Shown: positions 7,868 to 16,998, numbered from the stretch's first letter. The stretch: 64,000 bases of DNA from RPRC01 sp034933285 (GCA_034933285.1 JAYFNT010000012.1:1-64000), one strand, 5' to 3'. The notes: generated by a model from the sequence alone, not told the origin. Program-made: numbers and translations.

Positions 7868-9493
7868 TCAGCTTGCCCGGTACGTAAAGGCCGAGAACCT
7901 GCCTTTGCCGATGATGATCACATCGCCGTCTTTAACCGGTTCCGTCTTGATACGGTCGGAATCGCTGGAATTCAGATAGGTCCCGTTCAGCGAATTCAGG
8001 TCCTTGATCACCAGCAGGCCGTTTTCCATGCCGACCCAGGCATGCTCGCGGGAGACGCCGTCATTCTCTATGATGACCTGGTTCTTGGCCGGGTCCCTGC
8101 CGATTTTGACTCCGGAAGCGCCGATTGTGAATGAGCGTCCCGCTAGAGGCCCTTCGTCACATCTCAGCGACCCTGACGGCATTGCGGTCTTTGCCTGCGG
8201 TTGTGGCGCAGACGGGATTTCCGGCTTTTTTGTTCTGGAGTGCAGGGCAAAGAACACGATTCCACCGACGATAAGGGCGCCGGCCAGAGCAATGATTATG
8301 GGCAGGATTGGCCAGCTGCCTTTCTGGGTGGAGAGCTTTTCCTGGGCTGCCAGCTGGAGCTTGCGCACGTCGGGCTGGTTCGGCATGAGGCGGTTGACCT
8401 CGTCGATTTTGCTCAGGGCCTTCTGGTAATCGGGAATGGAGTACAGTTCGATGGCCTCGTCCCACAGCTTGTTGAACAGGCTCGGGGTGTTCATGTCAAC
8501 TCCGGAGGCGCGGACGAATTCCTTTGCCGTGTTTCCAGGCACCAGGAAATTGAAGCCCTGTATGGCCTGGGTAGAGCCGAGGGTCTGGGATAAGCTGATG
8601 AAGGTGGCGATGCCGATGACTTCACCCTTTGAGTTGAATGCCGGTCCGCCGCTGTTGCCCCAGGTGAGCGAGGCATCGGTCTGGATGACGGGCGTGCCTT
8701 TGACGTCCAGTTTGGATCCCGAGACATTGCCTCTCGTTACCGTCGAATCCAGCTGGGTCTTCTTGCTGAGATAGTCGTGTGACAGGACGACGGCGGGATA
8801 ACCGATCACGTAAACCGGCTCACCGAGCTGCACGCTCCCCGAATCGCCGAACGCGACCGTTGGCAGGTCTCTTCCTTCTATCTTCAGGATTGCCACATCC
8901 TTGCCGGTTTCCACTTTCTGCTCGGCTCCGGGGATGGAGACTTTCCCTGTCATGGGACTGATGGGCGGACTGTACTGCTTGATCTCGGCAGGATATGCGT
9001 CACCGTTTGACAGGAGGACATGAAGATCCTTCTTGATGACGATGGTCGAGACGGGGCGGAGCTGCTTGTAGAGCTGAATGAGAATCTGCTGTTTCTCCTG
9101 GTCCGTAAGCTGCCTGCCGGACTTGTCCGACTGCGGCACCAGGTTCTTCAGGAGCACGCTGATGAAGAATTGTTCCTCCAGCCTTTTTTCGTTGGACTCG
9201 TGGTAGTCTGCCACCACATGGCCGTTGGTCACCAGGTAACCGTCGGAGCTGATGAGGAAGCCGGTGCCCGCGCCCCCCATGGGATCGGCGTTGAATGTCT
9301 TGCGGCTTCCATTGACCTGGATGGTCACCTGCGCCTGTATGTTGCTGAAAACCAGGACAACGGCCGGCTTCAGGCGCAGGAGCATTTTCTGGAGAGGGGT
9401 CTCTTCTTCGTCCTTGCACGTGGCTGTATGGGCGGACAGCGCGACGCAAAGAATCATTCCCAGCAACAAGAACGGCAGTTTCACGTTTTTCAT
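7868..9493 (-). CDS. secreted trypsin-like (S1C/HtrA-type) protease with transmembrane helix and C-terminal FHA domain
   Basis: A 541-residue protein. Signal peptide (residues 1-26), then a serine protease domain with His92 (TNGHVVAD), Asp199 (GKDVAILKI) and Ser281 (GNSGGPAF). No PDZ domain is visible; a helical segment resembling one TPR repeat follows (about 340-390). A transmembrane helix at about 397-420 then carries a C-terminal FHA domain (about 450-535; IGRDPAKNQVIIENDGVSREH, DLNSLNGTYL). The order places the protease outside and the phosphothreonine-binding domain inside the cell, an unusual inside-out architecture. It is the first gene of the operon, preceded by GGAGGATAAGAG. Confidence 0.9.
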   Translation of the reverse strand: MKNVKLPFLLLGMILCVALSAHTATCKDEEETPLQKMLLRLKPAVVLVFSNIQAQVTIQVNGSRKTFNADPMGGAGTGFLISSDGYLVTNGHVVADYHESNEKRLEEQFFISVLLKNLVPQSDKSGRQLTDQEKQQILIQLYKQLRPVSTIVIKKDLHVLLSNGDAYPAEIKQYSPPISPMTGKVSIPGAEQKVETGKDVAILKIEGRDLPTVAFGDSGSVQLGEPVYVIGYPAVVLSHDYLSKKTQLDSTVTRGNVSGSKLDVKGTPVIQTDASLTWGNSGGPAFNSKGEVIGIATFISLSQTLGSTQAIQGFNFLVPGNTAKEFVRASGVDMNTPSLFNKLWDEAIELYSIPDYQKALSKIDEVNRLMPNQPDVRKLQLAAQEKLSTQKGSWPILPIIIALAGALIVGGIVFFALHSRTKKPEIPSAPQPQAKTAMPSGSLRCDEGPLAGRSFTIGASGVKIGRDPAKNQVIIENDGVSREHAWVGMENGLLVIKDLNSLNGTYLNSSDSDRIKTEPVKDGDVIIIGKGRFSAFTYRAS

Positions 9494-9821
9494 CTCTTAT
9501 CCTCCCGTCTATTGAAGATACTCCAGTCAATTTCCGTATTCACATCATTAAAGCAGCGGTTAGCTTCCGTCCGGGCCAGGTGTTTTGCCGCATCAGTCGT
9601 GTTGGTCCATTACGTAAAAAACCGCTTGATCAACGACATGTTGACAAAGCGGCTTTGTGCCGTGCTGGCAATACGAGGAAAACATGCTTTTTCCCTATTG
9701 GTTCAATGAATTGTCACTGTACTCATAAACATAAACGAGATTGGCTTCAAGTCAAGTTTGCCGCTCCGTGCTTAATACATGCACCGAATCCGGTTTATTA
9801 TGCGTGTCTGCTCTTTTTTCA

Positions 9822-9850
9822 TTGACATACAATTCTGCTCGCTGTTAATT
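9822..9850 (+). promoter_or_regulatory. candidate promoter of the PLD-type nuclease gene
   Basis: TTGACA (9822-9827) and TTAATT (9845-9850) are spaced by 17 bp. An imperfect palindrome, ATTTCA-N7-TGAAAT (9848-9866), overlaps the -10 and could be an operator. The rest of 9494-10031 (538 bp) is AT-rich; I see no gene in it on either strand. Confidence 0.4.
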
Positions 9851-10031
9851 TCATTAATATTGAAATGATCAAACAGAATATCCGGTTGATGAAACCCTCC
9901 CGAAGTCAACAAGACAGCCGTAGCTATTTCCAGTAAAATTGTTCTTCCCTGGGAATCCTTCTGTTGATTCATGCAAAATCCCAGGAAGGAAGTGCTGGAG
10001 CGTATCACTTGTCCCAGCTCCCACCCCAAAA

Positions 10032-10568
10032 ATGAATTTCATGAAAACGCTTGTTACTAGTTTCCTGTTACTTGCCCTCTGTTTTCCTGCGTATGGCGAA
10101 AGATACAAAGCTGCCGGTACTATCGATGTCTACTTTTCACCCCGTGGCGGAGCCACCGAAGCAATCGTGCGCGAGATTGCATCGGCCAGGAGCGAAATCC
10201 TGGTGCAGGCATACTCATTCACCAGCGCACCCGTAGCCAAAGCTCTGCTGGATGCCCGCAAGCGTGGCGTCAGGGTGGAGGTTCTCCTTGACAAGAGTCA
10301 GCGGAGGGAGAAATATTCATCAGCTGATTTTCTCCTCCATGGAGGCATAGACACCTATATCGATTCCCGCCATGCCATTTCCCATAACAAGATCATGATA
10401 ATCGACCGGATGACCCTGATCACCGGTTCGTTCAACTTTACCAAGGCCGCTGAAGAGAAGAACGCCGAAAACCTCCTGGTGATCAAAAATAACAGGCCGT
10501 TAGCAGACAGATATATCCTCAACTTTGTCGAGCACCGGAATCATTCTGAGAGATACTTGGGAAAATAA
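10032..10568 (+). CDS. exported phospholipase D-family nuclease (single HKD motif)
   Basis: About 178 residues. The start used is ATG at 10032 (MNFMKTL); ATG 10041 is equally possible, and no clear Shine-Dalgarno decides it. A signal peptide ends at PAYG-ERYKA. The mature protein is one PLD domain of the Nuc type: VYFSPRGGATEAIVREI, ILVQAYSFTSAPVAKAL, and one HKD motif HNKIMIIDRMTLITGSFNF. Proteins with one HKD dimerise to build the active site and usually cleave DNA non-specifically; being exported, it may digest extracellular DNA. Single gene with its own terminator. Confidence 0.85.
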   Translation: MNFMKTLVTSFLLLALCFPAYGERYKAAGTIDVYFSPRGGATEAIVREIASARSEILVQAYSFTSAPVAKALLDARKRGVRVEVLLDKSQRREKYSSADFLLHGGIDTYIDSRHAISHNKIMIIDRMTLITGSFNFTKAAEEKNAENLLVIKNNRPLADRYILNFVEHRNHSERYLGK

Positions 10569-10619
10569 ACCATATTTTGTACTTGATTTTATTGCCGATT
10601 CGTTTTATATTTAGAAATT

Positions 10620-10648
10620 ACCGGGGCGCATCGCTTCCCCGGTTTTTT
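10620..10648 (+). terminator. intrinsic terminator after the nuclease gene
   Basis: ACCGGGG (10620-10626) pairs with CCCCGGT (10637-10643), followed by six T. The remaining bases to 10877 hold no gene I can support. Confidence 0.8.
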
Positions 10649-10877
10649 CGCACCCATCCGCATCACCCCGCAGTATCTGTTTGTCCTCCTCGCCTTGCAG
10701 GTCGATCAACTGATTGTTGGGCCTTACATACGTGGATGAATGGTGGAAGCTTCACCTGCTGGCTGCTTATTCTGATGCTTGGGGCCAGCGAGCTTATGAG
10801 CGGCGTTGTGTTGTGAATGCGCCGACATGGAAATTACTAATCCCGGATAGGGAACAAAGCAGGCAAAGGAGAAAGAA

Positions 10878-11063
10878 ATGAAGCACTTGCGTAAACAATG
10901 CATCGATTGTGGCAGCGATGCAGTTCAGACACTAGTTGATGAGATCAAGCCCAGTTTCAGGATGGAAGTGATTCAATATGCTTGCGGCGCCGAGTTCAGG
11001 AGCTCCTTTTCCACCGTGAGCCGTATGGGCAAAGCGGAACATTCCGGCTGCACCCATTGCTGA
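10878..11063 (+). CDS. small zinc-ribbon-like protein, function unknown
   Basis: 61 residues preceded by a good ribosome site (AAAGGAGAAAGAA before the ATG), which is the main evidence that it is real. It holds five cysteines as CIDCG near the N-terminus, one at residue 36 (YACGAEF) and CTHC at the very end, a spacing that could bind one zinc. No family recognised. A 10-bp GC-rich hairpin follows at 11108-11137. Confidence 0.55.
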   Translation: MKHLRKQCIDCGSDAVQTLVDEIKPSFRMEVIQYACGAEFRSSFSTVSRMGKAEHSGCTHC

Positions 11064-11107
11064 ATGAAGTGAATCATCGAGGAAATTCCCATTATGTCGT
11101 GCATTTT

Positions 11108-11137
11108 CCCGCGGCAACCAGGTGCGATTGCCGCGGG
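11108..11137 (+). terminator. GC-rich hairpin, possible terminator without a T run
   Basis: CCCGCGGCAA (11108-11117) and TTGCCGCGGG (11128-11137) form a perfect 10-bp stem with a 10-nt loop, 45 nt after the small zinc-ribbon gene. There is only a mixed T-rich stretch (ATTCCTTCCTTAAATT) behind it. Confidence 0.45.
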
Positions 11138-11281
11138 CTGATTCCTTCCTTAAATTGCAAATAATTCCATTGATTCACAACCCGTCAAACTATTCTTCGG
11201 CCGAATGTATGCTGTAGTGCAAAAACAGCGGTCCCTGCCTGAGATCCCGCTTTTCTCTTTTCGAAAAACTCCCGGATTCCC

Positions 11282-11310
11282 TTGAGCTTTACTTACTCAA
11301 TGCTTATAAT
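11282..11310 (+). promoter_or_regulatory. sigma-70-type promoter of htpX
   Basis: TTGAGC (11282-11287) and a perfect TATAAT (11305-11310) are spaced by 17 bp. Initiation near 11317 would give a ~100-nt leader that begins almost directly with the hairpin at 11321-11374. No CIRCE element and no sigma-32 consensus is visible. Confidence 0.6.
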
Positions 11311-11320
11311 GACCCTGAAG

Positions 11321-11374
11321 CGTATCCATCCGGAAACTTCACGTGTATCCCTCCAGACTTTCCGGATGGATACG
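11321..11374 (+). promoter_or_regulatory. 16-bp perfect inverted repeat forming the 5' end of the htpX leader
   Basis: CGTATCCATCCGGAAA (11321-11336) is repeated inverted and without mismatch at 11359-11374, with 22 nt between. It lies 4 nt after the predicted transcription start. It can act as a DNA operator or as a very stable mRNA hairpin; it does not cover the ribosome site at 11401-11409, so it is not a classical thermometer. Confidence 0.6.
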
Positions 11375-11417
11375 AATTGACTTGTTTTTGATGATTGCCT
11401 AGAGAGAGGTCACAGAT

Positions 11418-12275
11418 ATGAACACATTAAAGACGACAATGTTGCTTGCTCTTCTCACCGTTCTGCTTGTCCTTGCAGGTGGCGCCATCGGCGGCCAAAG
11501 CGGTATGCTGATCGCCCTGATTATGGCCGGGGTGATGAACTTCGTGTCCTACTGGTTTTCCGACAAAATCGTGCTTGCAATGTATGGAGCGAAGGAGGTA
11601 ACCGAGGCTGAAAGCCCGGAATTTTACGGGATTGTCAGGCAGCTGGCGGCAAGGGCCGGCTTGCCCATGCCCCGGGTTTACGTAATCCCGTCTGATACGC
11701 CCAATGCCTTTGCCACCGGCAGGAATCCGGAACATGCAGCAGTGGCCGCTACCAGCGGCATCATGCGCATTCTCTCCCGCGAGGAACTGATGGGAGTCAT
11801 GGCCCACGAACTGGCGCATGTGAAACATCGTGATATTCTCATTTCCACCATCGCCGCCACAGTGGCCGGGGCTATCACGTATCTTGCCCACATGGCCCAG
11901 TGGGCTGCCATATTCGGCGGAGGCAGGGGCCGGGACGAGGAAGGGGGCGGCGTGCTGGGAATGCTGGTTATGGCGATAGTGGCGCCCCTTGCGGCACTTC
12001 TGATTCAGATGGCTATTTCGCGCTCCCGGGAATATGGAGCTGACGCGGGTGGCGCAGAGATTTCCGGCAATCCTCTTTACCTTGCAGGCGCCCTCAGGAA
12101 ACTGGAGATGGCAAACCAGAGAATCCCCATGGAAGAGGCGACGCCGGCCACTGCCCACATGTTCATCGTCAATCCCCTCACCGGCGGCGGCCTCATGTCG
12201 CTCTTTTCCACCCATCCTCCCATCGAGGAGCGGGTCCGCCGTCTGGAAGCCATGATCTACGGGACAAGAGGGTAA
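11418..12275 (+). CDS. htpX: HtpX membrane zinc metalloprotease
   Basis: 285 residues, M48 family. Two N-terminal membrane helices (about 6-22 and 28-48), the zinc motif HELAH at 130-134 with the third ligand Glu in SREYGAD (about 205), and two further hydrophobic segments between (TIAATVAGAITYLAHM and GMLVMAIVAPLAALLIQM). HtpX degrades damaged inner-membrane proteins, overlapping with FtsH. AGAGAGAGGT precedes the ATG. The leader hairpin and promoter described above control it; rsmB follows after 21 nt and may be cotranscribed. Confidence 0.95.
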   Translation: MNTLKTTMLLALLTVLLVLAGGAIGGQSGMLIALIMAGVMNFVSYWFSDKIVLAMYGAKEVTEAESPEFYGIVRQLAARAGLPMPRVYVIPSDTPNAFATGRNPEHAAVAATSGIMRILSREELMGVMAHELAHVKHRDILISTIAATVAGAITYLAHMAQWAAIFGGGRGRDEEGGGVLGMLVMAIVAPLAALLIQMAISRSREYGADAGGAEISGNPLYLAGALRKLEMANQRIPMEEATPATAHMFIVNPLTGGGLMSLFSTHPPIEERVRRLEAMIYGTRG

Positions 12276-12296
12276 GGCGGCAAAGCCGTCCTGTTC

Positions 12297-13652
12297 ATGA
12301 GCCGAGTACCCTTGAAAAGCAATAACCCCCGACGTGTCGCTTTCGATATCATCGAACGGATCGAACGCGAAAGATCCTACGCCGATATACTTGTAGACCG
12401 GGCGCTCGCCGGAAGCGAACTGAAAGGACCGGATCGGGGGTTGCTCAATGAACTGGTCTTCGGGGTTCTGCGACGTCGCGGCACCCTGGATCATATCATC
12501 GGGTGCTGTTCCAGCATGGCTGTCAACAGGCTTGAAAGGCGCGTGCTGAATCTTTTGAGAATCGGCCTTTACCAGATCTTTTTCCTCGACCGCATACCGG
12601 TGTCCGCGGCGGTGAACGAGACGGTCAATCTTGCCAAGGCAATAGCACCGAGGGCGTCAGGTTTCATCAATGCGGTACTTCGCCGCGCAGACAGTGAAAG
12701 GGAATCACTGGCCTGGCCGGACCACGATCCGGCCGCATTGATTTCAGCGCGTCACTCCCTTCCCCGTTGGCTTGCGGGAAAATGGATCCTTCAGCTCGGC
12801 CCCAAAGAGACCGAAGCCCTTGCGGACGTACTAAATGAGACGCCCCAACTCACGGTCAGGGTCAATACCCTGAAAATATCCCGCGTGAATCTGCTTGAAA
12901 GGTTTCGGGATCAAGGTGTCGAGGCGGTGGCGACCGACTATTCACCCGACGGGATAAGAATACTTTCTCCTCTTCATCCTGCGGCACTGTACGGATTCAG
13001 GGAAGGCTTGCTGACAGTGCAGGACGAATCGTCTCAGCTGGCTTCCCTTTTTCTGGCGCCACTGCCGGGTGAAACGGTGCTGGACCTGTGCGCTGCGCCG
13101 GGCGGCAAGACGACTCATCTGGCGCAGCTGATGGAGAACAGGGGTCTGCTGGTTGCCTGCGACCGTGACCCACGTAAATTCCCGCGTATCGAGGAGACAG
13201 CCCGGAGACTCGGCATTTCGATCATACGTACCCTTGCCCTCGATGCTTCTATCCCTTTGTGCGATCTTGGCGATTGGCGTTTCAATCGTATCCTTGTGGA
13301 CGCGCCATGCAGCGGCCTCGGCGTGTTAAGGAGAAATCCGGAGGCCAAATGGCGGCTTGCGGCACATGACCTTGAGCGAATGGCCCGGCTCCAATCCTCC
13401 ATAATCCGCAACGCCTCTGATCGTCTTGTCGATGGCGGAGTGCTCCTCTATTCAACCTGCTCCGTTTCAATGGAAGAAAATGAAGAAGTGATCAACGATT
13501 TCCTTTCAGAAAAGAGGAATTTTGTGGTAGAAGACCTAAGGACTGTTTTGCCTGCTCATCCGGATGTTTTCACGGAACAGGGGATGTTCCGCAGTTGGCC
13601 GCACCGACACGGCATGGACGGTTTTTTCGCTGCCAGGCTGAGAAAGAACTGA
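12297..13652 (+). CDS. rsmB: 16S rRNA (cytosine-967-C5)-methyltransferase RsmB
   Basis: 451 residues. The N-terminal NusB-like RNA-binding domain (about 10-145; VAFDIIERIERERSYADILV, LLNELVFGVLRRRGTLDHII) precedes a Rossmann methyltransferase domain with the SAM motif VLDLCAAPGGKTTHLAQ, DAPCSGLGVLRRNPEAKW and the catalytic STCSVSMEENE cysteine. It makes m5C967 in 16S rRNA. Located between htpX and rpe with short gaps (21 and 35 nt), so a three-gene unit is likely. Confidence 0.95.
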   Translation: MSRVPLKSNNPRRVAFDIIERIERERSYADILVDRALAGSELKGPDRGLLNELVFGVLRRRGTLDHIIGCCSSMAVNRLERRVLNLLRIGLYQIFFLDRIPVSAAVNETVNLAKAIAPRASGFINAVLRRADSERESLAWPDHDPAALISARHSLPRWLAGKWILQLGPKETEALADVLNETPQLTVRVNTLKISRVNLLERFRDQGVEAVATDYSPDGIRILSPLHPAALYGFREGLLTVQDESSQLASLFLAPLPGETVLDLCAAPGGKTTHLAQLMENRGLLVACDRDPRKFPRIEETARRLGISIIRTLALDASIPLCDLGDWRFNRILVDAPCSGLGVLRRNPEAKWRLAAHDLERMARLQSSIIRNASDRLVDGGVLLYSTCSVSMEENEEVINDFLSEKRNFVVEDLRTVLPAHPDVFTEQGMFRSWPHRHGMDGFFAARLRKN

Positions 13653-13687
13653 CCAAGGCAACAGCGAGTCATAGTAGTGGAGGTTTC

Positions 13688-14353
13688 ATGAAGAAAATTG
13701 CTCCATCGATTCTCTCCGCGGATTTTTCACGGCTGGGTGACGAGATCCGTGCCGTAGAGGCCGGGGGCGCCGATTACATACATGTTGACGTCATGGACGG
13801 CCATTTCGTTCCGAACATTACTATCGGTCCCCTGGTGGTCGAGGCTGCCAGGAAGGTAACCAGCCTGCACTTGGACGTTCACCTGATGATAGAGAACCCG
13901 GATTGCTACGTGCCTGCATTTGCCAAGGCAGGCGCTGATATCATAGTCGTCCACGCAGAGGCAGCTGTCCATCTTCACCGTACGGTCCAACTGATACGCT
14001 CATTGGGGAAAAAGGCCGGTGTTGCATTGAATCCTGCAACTCCCCTGAACCATTTGGATTATGTCCTTGAGGACTTGGACCTGGTCCTCCTGATGACGGT
14101 GAACCCGGGTTTCGGCGGGCAGTCATTCATTGAAGCAAGCCTCGCCAAGATCCATGCCCTGCGCGGCATGCTGGACAAGCGGGGCCTGGAAACGGAACTG
14201 GAGGTTGATGGGGGTGTCAAGATCGATAATATCGGGCGCATAGCCAATGCGGGTGCTGACGTCTTTGTGGCCGGCAGCGCCGTGTTCGGAAGCCGGGATT
14301 ATGCTTCAACCATCATGGAATTGAAGCGGCAGGCCAGAGAGCCGCTTTTGTAA
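13688..14353 (+). CDS. rpe: ribulose-phosphate 3-epimerase
   Basis: 221 residues, a TIM barrel that interconverts ribulose 5-phosphate and xylulose 5-phosphate in the pentose phosphate pathway. Characteristic motifs: APSILSADFSRLGDE, HVDVMDGHFVPNITIGP, LDVHLMIENPD, VNPGFGGQSFI and EVDGGVKIDN, holding the metal-binding His and Asp residues. The start at 13688 is set by the MKKIAPSILSAD beginning and the GTGGAGG ribosome site 5 nt upstream. Full family length. Confidence 0.97.
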   Translation: MKKIAPSILSADFSRLGDEIRAVEAGGADYIHVDVMDGHFVPNITIGPLVVEAARKVTSLHLDVHLMIENPDCYVPAFAKAGADIIVVHAEAAVHLHRTVQLIRSLGKKAGVALNPATPLNHLDYVLEDLDLVLLMTVNPGFGGQSFIEASLAKIHALRGMLDKRGLETELEVDGGVKIDNIGRIANAGADVFVAGSAVFGSRDYASTIMELKRQAREPLL

Positions 14354-14467
14354 AGCCTCAAGCTGGTTACTGACGAAACTTGCTGATTCATATGAGAATT
14401 GCACGCCGGCGGGACGCAGCAGAGCCGGGAGGCGTTCATTGATTGCAAATGCACCCAGGAAAAAGCC

Positions 14468-15412
14468 ATGAGTGATAACAAGGGAATGGAAACCAACATT
14501 CTGGTCATTGATGATTCCGAATCGGTTCGCAAGGAAATTATCCAGACACTGAAGTCCCTTTCCGTAGCTACCTATTTCCATGAGGCGTCCGATGGAATCG
14601 AGGGATTGAAGGTTCTTCTTGAAATCAAGATGGACCTGGTCCTGTGCGATGTGGAGATGCCCCGCCTTGACGGTTTCAGGTTCCTTTCCATGGTTCGCGC
14701 CCGTGACGAACTGAAAAGCATTCCCTTTATCATGCTTACTGCCAAGGAAGACCAGGAATCCAAGATGCGCGGATTCAAGCTGGGTGTCGCCGATTACATA
14801 ACCAAGCCGTTCGGTCCGGGCGAACTCGTGGCAAGGGTGAAAGTTCATCTGCAGATCAAGAAGCTCCAGGACGAGCTGATGAAGGCGAACGAACTCCTGC
14901 TGGAGATATCCTATACCGATCATCTTACCGGTCTCTATAACCGCCGCTATCTGATGGAGATCCTTGAAAGGGAGTATTCCCGTGCGCAAAGGACCGGCGG
15001 AGTACTTTCGCTGCTCATTCTCGACATAGACCAGTTCAAGGGAATCAATGACAGGTTCGGCCATCAGGAAGGAGATGCCGTACTGGCCAGGACCGCCTCC
15101 ATCTTCAGGAACGAACTGCGCGGTTATGATACAGCGGTCCGTTTCGGCGGGGATGAATATGTCGCCGTGCTCCCGGACACTTCGCTGAACGATGCAAATG
15201 CTGTTGCGGAACGGATTAGGAAATCGGTAAGTGAAACCACGTTCGCCGGCAAGCTGAAAGGGGAGCGGATCACTGTCAGCCTGGGCATTGCCGCTTATCC
15301 GGGCAAGGGAGTGGAAACCATTGAAGACCTGATACGCGAGGCTGACGGTGCGCTGTACAGGGCCAAGGCCGGGGGCAGAAACCGCACAGAAGGGCCTCTG
15401 TCCCTTTTCTGA
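14468..15412 (+). CDS. response regulator with GGDEF domain (diguanylate cyclase, PleD-like)
   Basis: About 314 residues from ATG 14468, which has AGGAAA upstream. A CheY-type receiver (about 10-125; ILVIDDSESVRKEI, phospho-acceptor Asp in LVLCDVEMPRLDG, Lys in YITKPFGPGEL) is followed by a GGDEF domain with an intact RFGGDEYVAVLP active site and an inhibitory I-site RGYD five residues before it. It should make c-di-GMP on phosphorylation, with product inhibition. No cognate kinase is adjacent. It ends just before a bidirectional terminator shared with the outer-membrane gene. Confidence 0.93.
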   Translation: MSDNKGMETNILVIDDSESVRKEIIQTLKSLSVATYFHEASDGIEGLKVLLEIKMDLVLCDVEMPRLDGFRFLSMVRARDELKSIPFIMLTAKEDQESKMRGFKLGVADYITKPFGPGELVARVKVHLQIKKLQDELMKANELLLEISYTDHLTGLYNRRYLMEILEREYSRAQRTGGVLSLLILDIDQFKGINDRFGHQEGDAVLARTASIFRNELRGYDTAVRFGGDEYVAVLPDTSLNDANAVAERIRKSVSETTFAGKLKGERITVSLGIAAYPGKGVETIEDLIREADGALYRAKAGGRNRTEGPLSLF

Positions 15413-15431
15413 TTGATTCCATCGTGACCAC

Positions 15432-15470
15432 AAAAAATCCCCTCGCCCGTTAACGGGGAGGGGATTTTTT
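15432..15470. terminator. bidirectional intrinsic terminator
   Basis: A run of six A plus TCCCCTC (15432-15444) pairs with GAGGGGA plus six T (15458-15470); an inner CCCG-TTAA-CGGG extends the stem. It separates the convergent diguanylate cyclase and outer-membrane protein genes. Confidence 0.9.
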
Positions 15471-15494
15471 GTATTGCCGGAAAGATCCCCGGTT

Positions 15495-16733
15495 CTAGAA
15501 GGGATACCCGAGACCTACAAACACAGCCGGCCCTTCGTTGCCGAAACCCACATCCACGCGGCCGACGATGTTGGGCCGTACTACCGCGCGAAAGCCTATG
15601 CCGGGGTTGAACTCGAAGTTGCGCGATTTCATCTTGTCAAGTGATTCCATAACTGCGCCGAGGTCGATGAAGGGCGCCAGTTCCCAATCGGTATTTACGT
15701 TGAAGAGACGCCAGCGGAATAGCCTGATGCGCTCCTCAAGGTTGAGCAGCAGGTAGCTGCTGTCGATGAAGCGGTTGCGGCCATAGCCGCGAAGGGTGTT
15801 TTCCCCGCCGAGGATACTCCGCTCAAGAAACGGAACGTTGCTTCCCAGTGTCTGGTTGTATACTATACGGCCTACGCTGATGAAGCGGGCATTATCAAGG
15901 GGAAGGTAGCCTTTCAACTCCGCTTCGTAATGACGGTAGTCTTCGCTGCTGCCAAACGCCTTCCAGCTGCATTCAATGGAAGTTTTTGCATAAATTCCCT
16001 GTGTCGGCATGTCCCTGGAGTCGAGAGTGCTGTAGATGACGGCCAGTTTTTGGAGATGGGCGGTGAATCCGTTTATGCCCGGGACTGAGCTTGTGTCGTA
16101 CCTGTCTCTTGTAGACGGGAGTGAAGTGACCGCTCCCTTGCCGATGCTGACCTTCCTTATGCGCTCCCCGAACACTATCTGCAGATTTTGCGTTATGTCA
16201 TAGCCTACATGACCTGAAAAACCGTATTCTTCGTCTGCATAATTGGTTTCGTTGTCCTTGCTGCTGTCCGACTGGAAACCGAAAAAGCGCGCCGAACCGT
16301 CGCTGAATACGTAAGGAAATGCGTACAGTTCGAGCCTGCCGTCCTGAAACGTCTTGTCGCGAAACTTCGCTTCATAGTCATAGTTCACTTTGGTTGATGC
16401 CGATATATTCATTTCCCAGCTTCTCTGTGGAACGGGATAGAACGCACCGTACAGGCTGAAGGTGGTGCCGAAATTCTTGTTGTAGTTTATCTGTGGGGCA
16501 AGCAGGGTGCTCACCTCATCTTTATCGTTATGCAGGAGAAATGCGGTAAGTGCGCCGGAGGTTATTCCTTCATTTGGGCTTGTTGCTATTACGGGCAATG
16601 GAATGGTTACAGTCTTAACCGGGTCTCCGTAAGTTTCATTGGTTAGCGGATAGGGAAGTTTTTCTCTGGGGACCATGTTGGTGCATGAGGCGATAAAGAG
16701 GACCAGTATCGCCAGGACAAGAGATTGTTTCAT
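15495..16733 (-). CDS. BamA/TamA-family outer-membrane beta-barrel lipoprotein without POTRA domains
   Basis: 412 residues. A lipoprotein signal peptide ends in LFIASC. There are no POTRA repeats; nearly the whole mature chain is a bacterial surface antigen (D15/Omp85-type) barrel with alternating beta strands, the loop-6 motif ENTLRGYGRNRF and a C-terminal aromatic residue (GLGYPF) used as the barrel-insertion signal. Such short forms are seen as patatin-free or stand-alone barrels; the cargo or role is unknown. The 265 bp upstream (16734-16998) contain a GC-rich patch and no gene that I can support. Confidence 0.82.
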   Translation of the reverse strand: MKQSLVLAILVLFIASCTNMVPREKLPYPLTNETYGDPVKTVTIPLPVIATSPNEGITSGALTAFLLHNDKDEVSTLLAPQINYNKNFGTTFSLYGAFYPVPQRSWEMNISASTKVNYDYEAKFRDKTFQDGRLELYAFPYVFSDGSARFFGFQSDSSKDNETNYADEEYGFSGHVGYDITQNLQIVFGERIRKVSIGKGAVTSLPSTRDRYDTSSVPGINGFTAHLQKLAVIYSTLDSRDMPTQGIYAKTSIECSWKAFGSSEDYRHYEAELKGYLPLDNARFISVGRIVYNQTLGSNVPFLERSILGGENTLRGYGRNRFIDSSYLLLNLEERIRLFRWRLFNVNTDWELAPFIDLGAVMESLDKMKSRNFEFNPGIGFRAVVRPNIVGRVDVGFGNEGPAVFVGLGYPF

Positions 16734-16998
16734 AGCGCTTCCTGTTGCTGAAAAAAATTGATACGAAGCGGACTCTAACCGTTTTATTGAAAAAATTCAA
16801 GCCGAAACCGAACGCTTTGGTCCGAAGACCGGATACTGTCCGGTTCTTGGCAGCAGGCGGAATTAACTCGAAGGAGATTTCACGGAAGATGTTTCGTCAT
16901 CCCGGAGAAATAAGAAACCAGGGATTGGGGCGGACCGGGGGGGGGCGGGATACCCGTCCGTCCGCCCGGGGATGTCATGTTTTAGAAGGGCTCATCTG

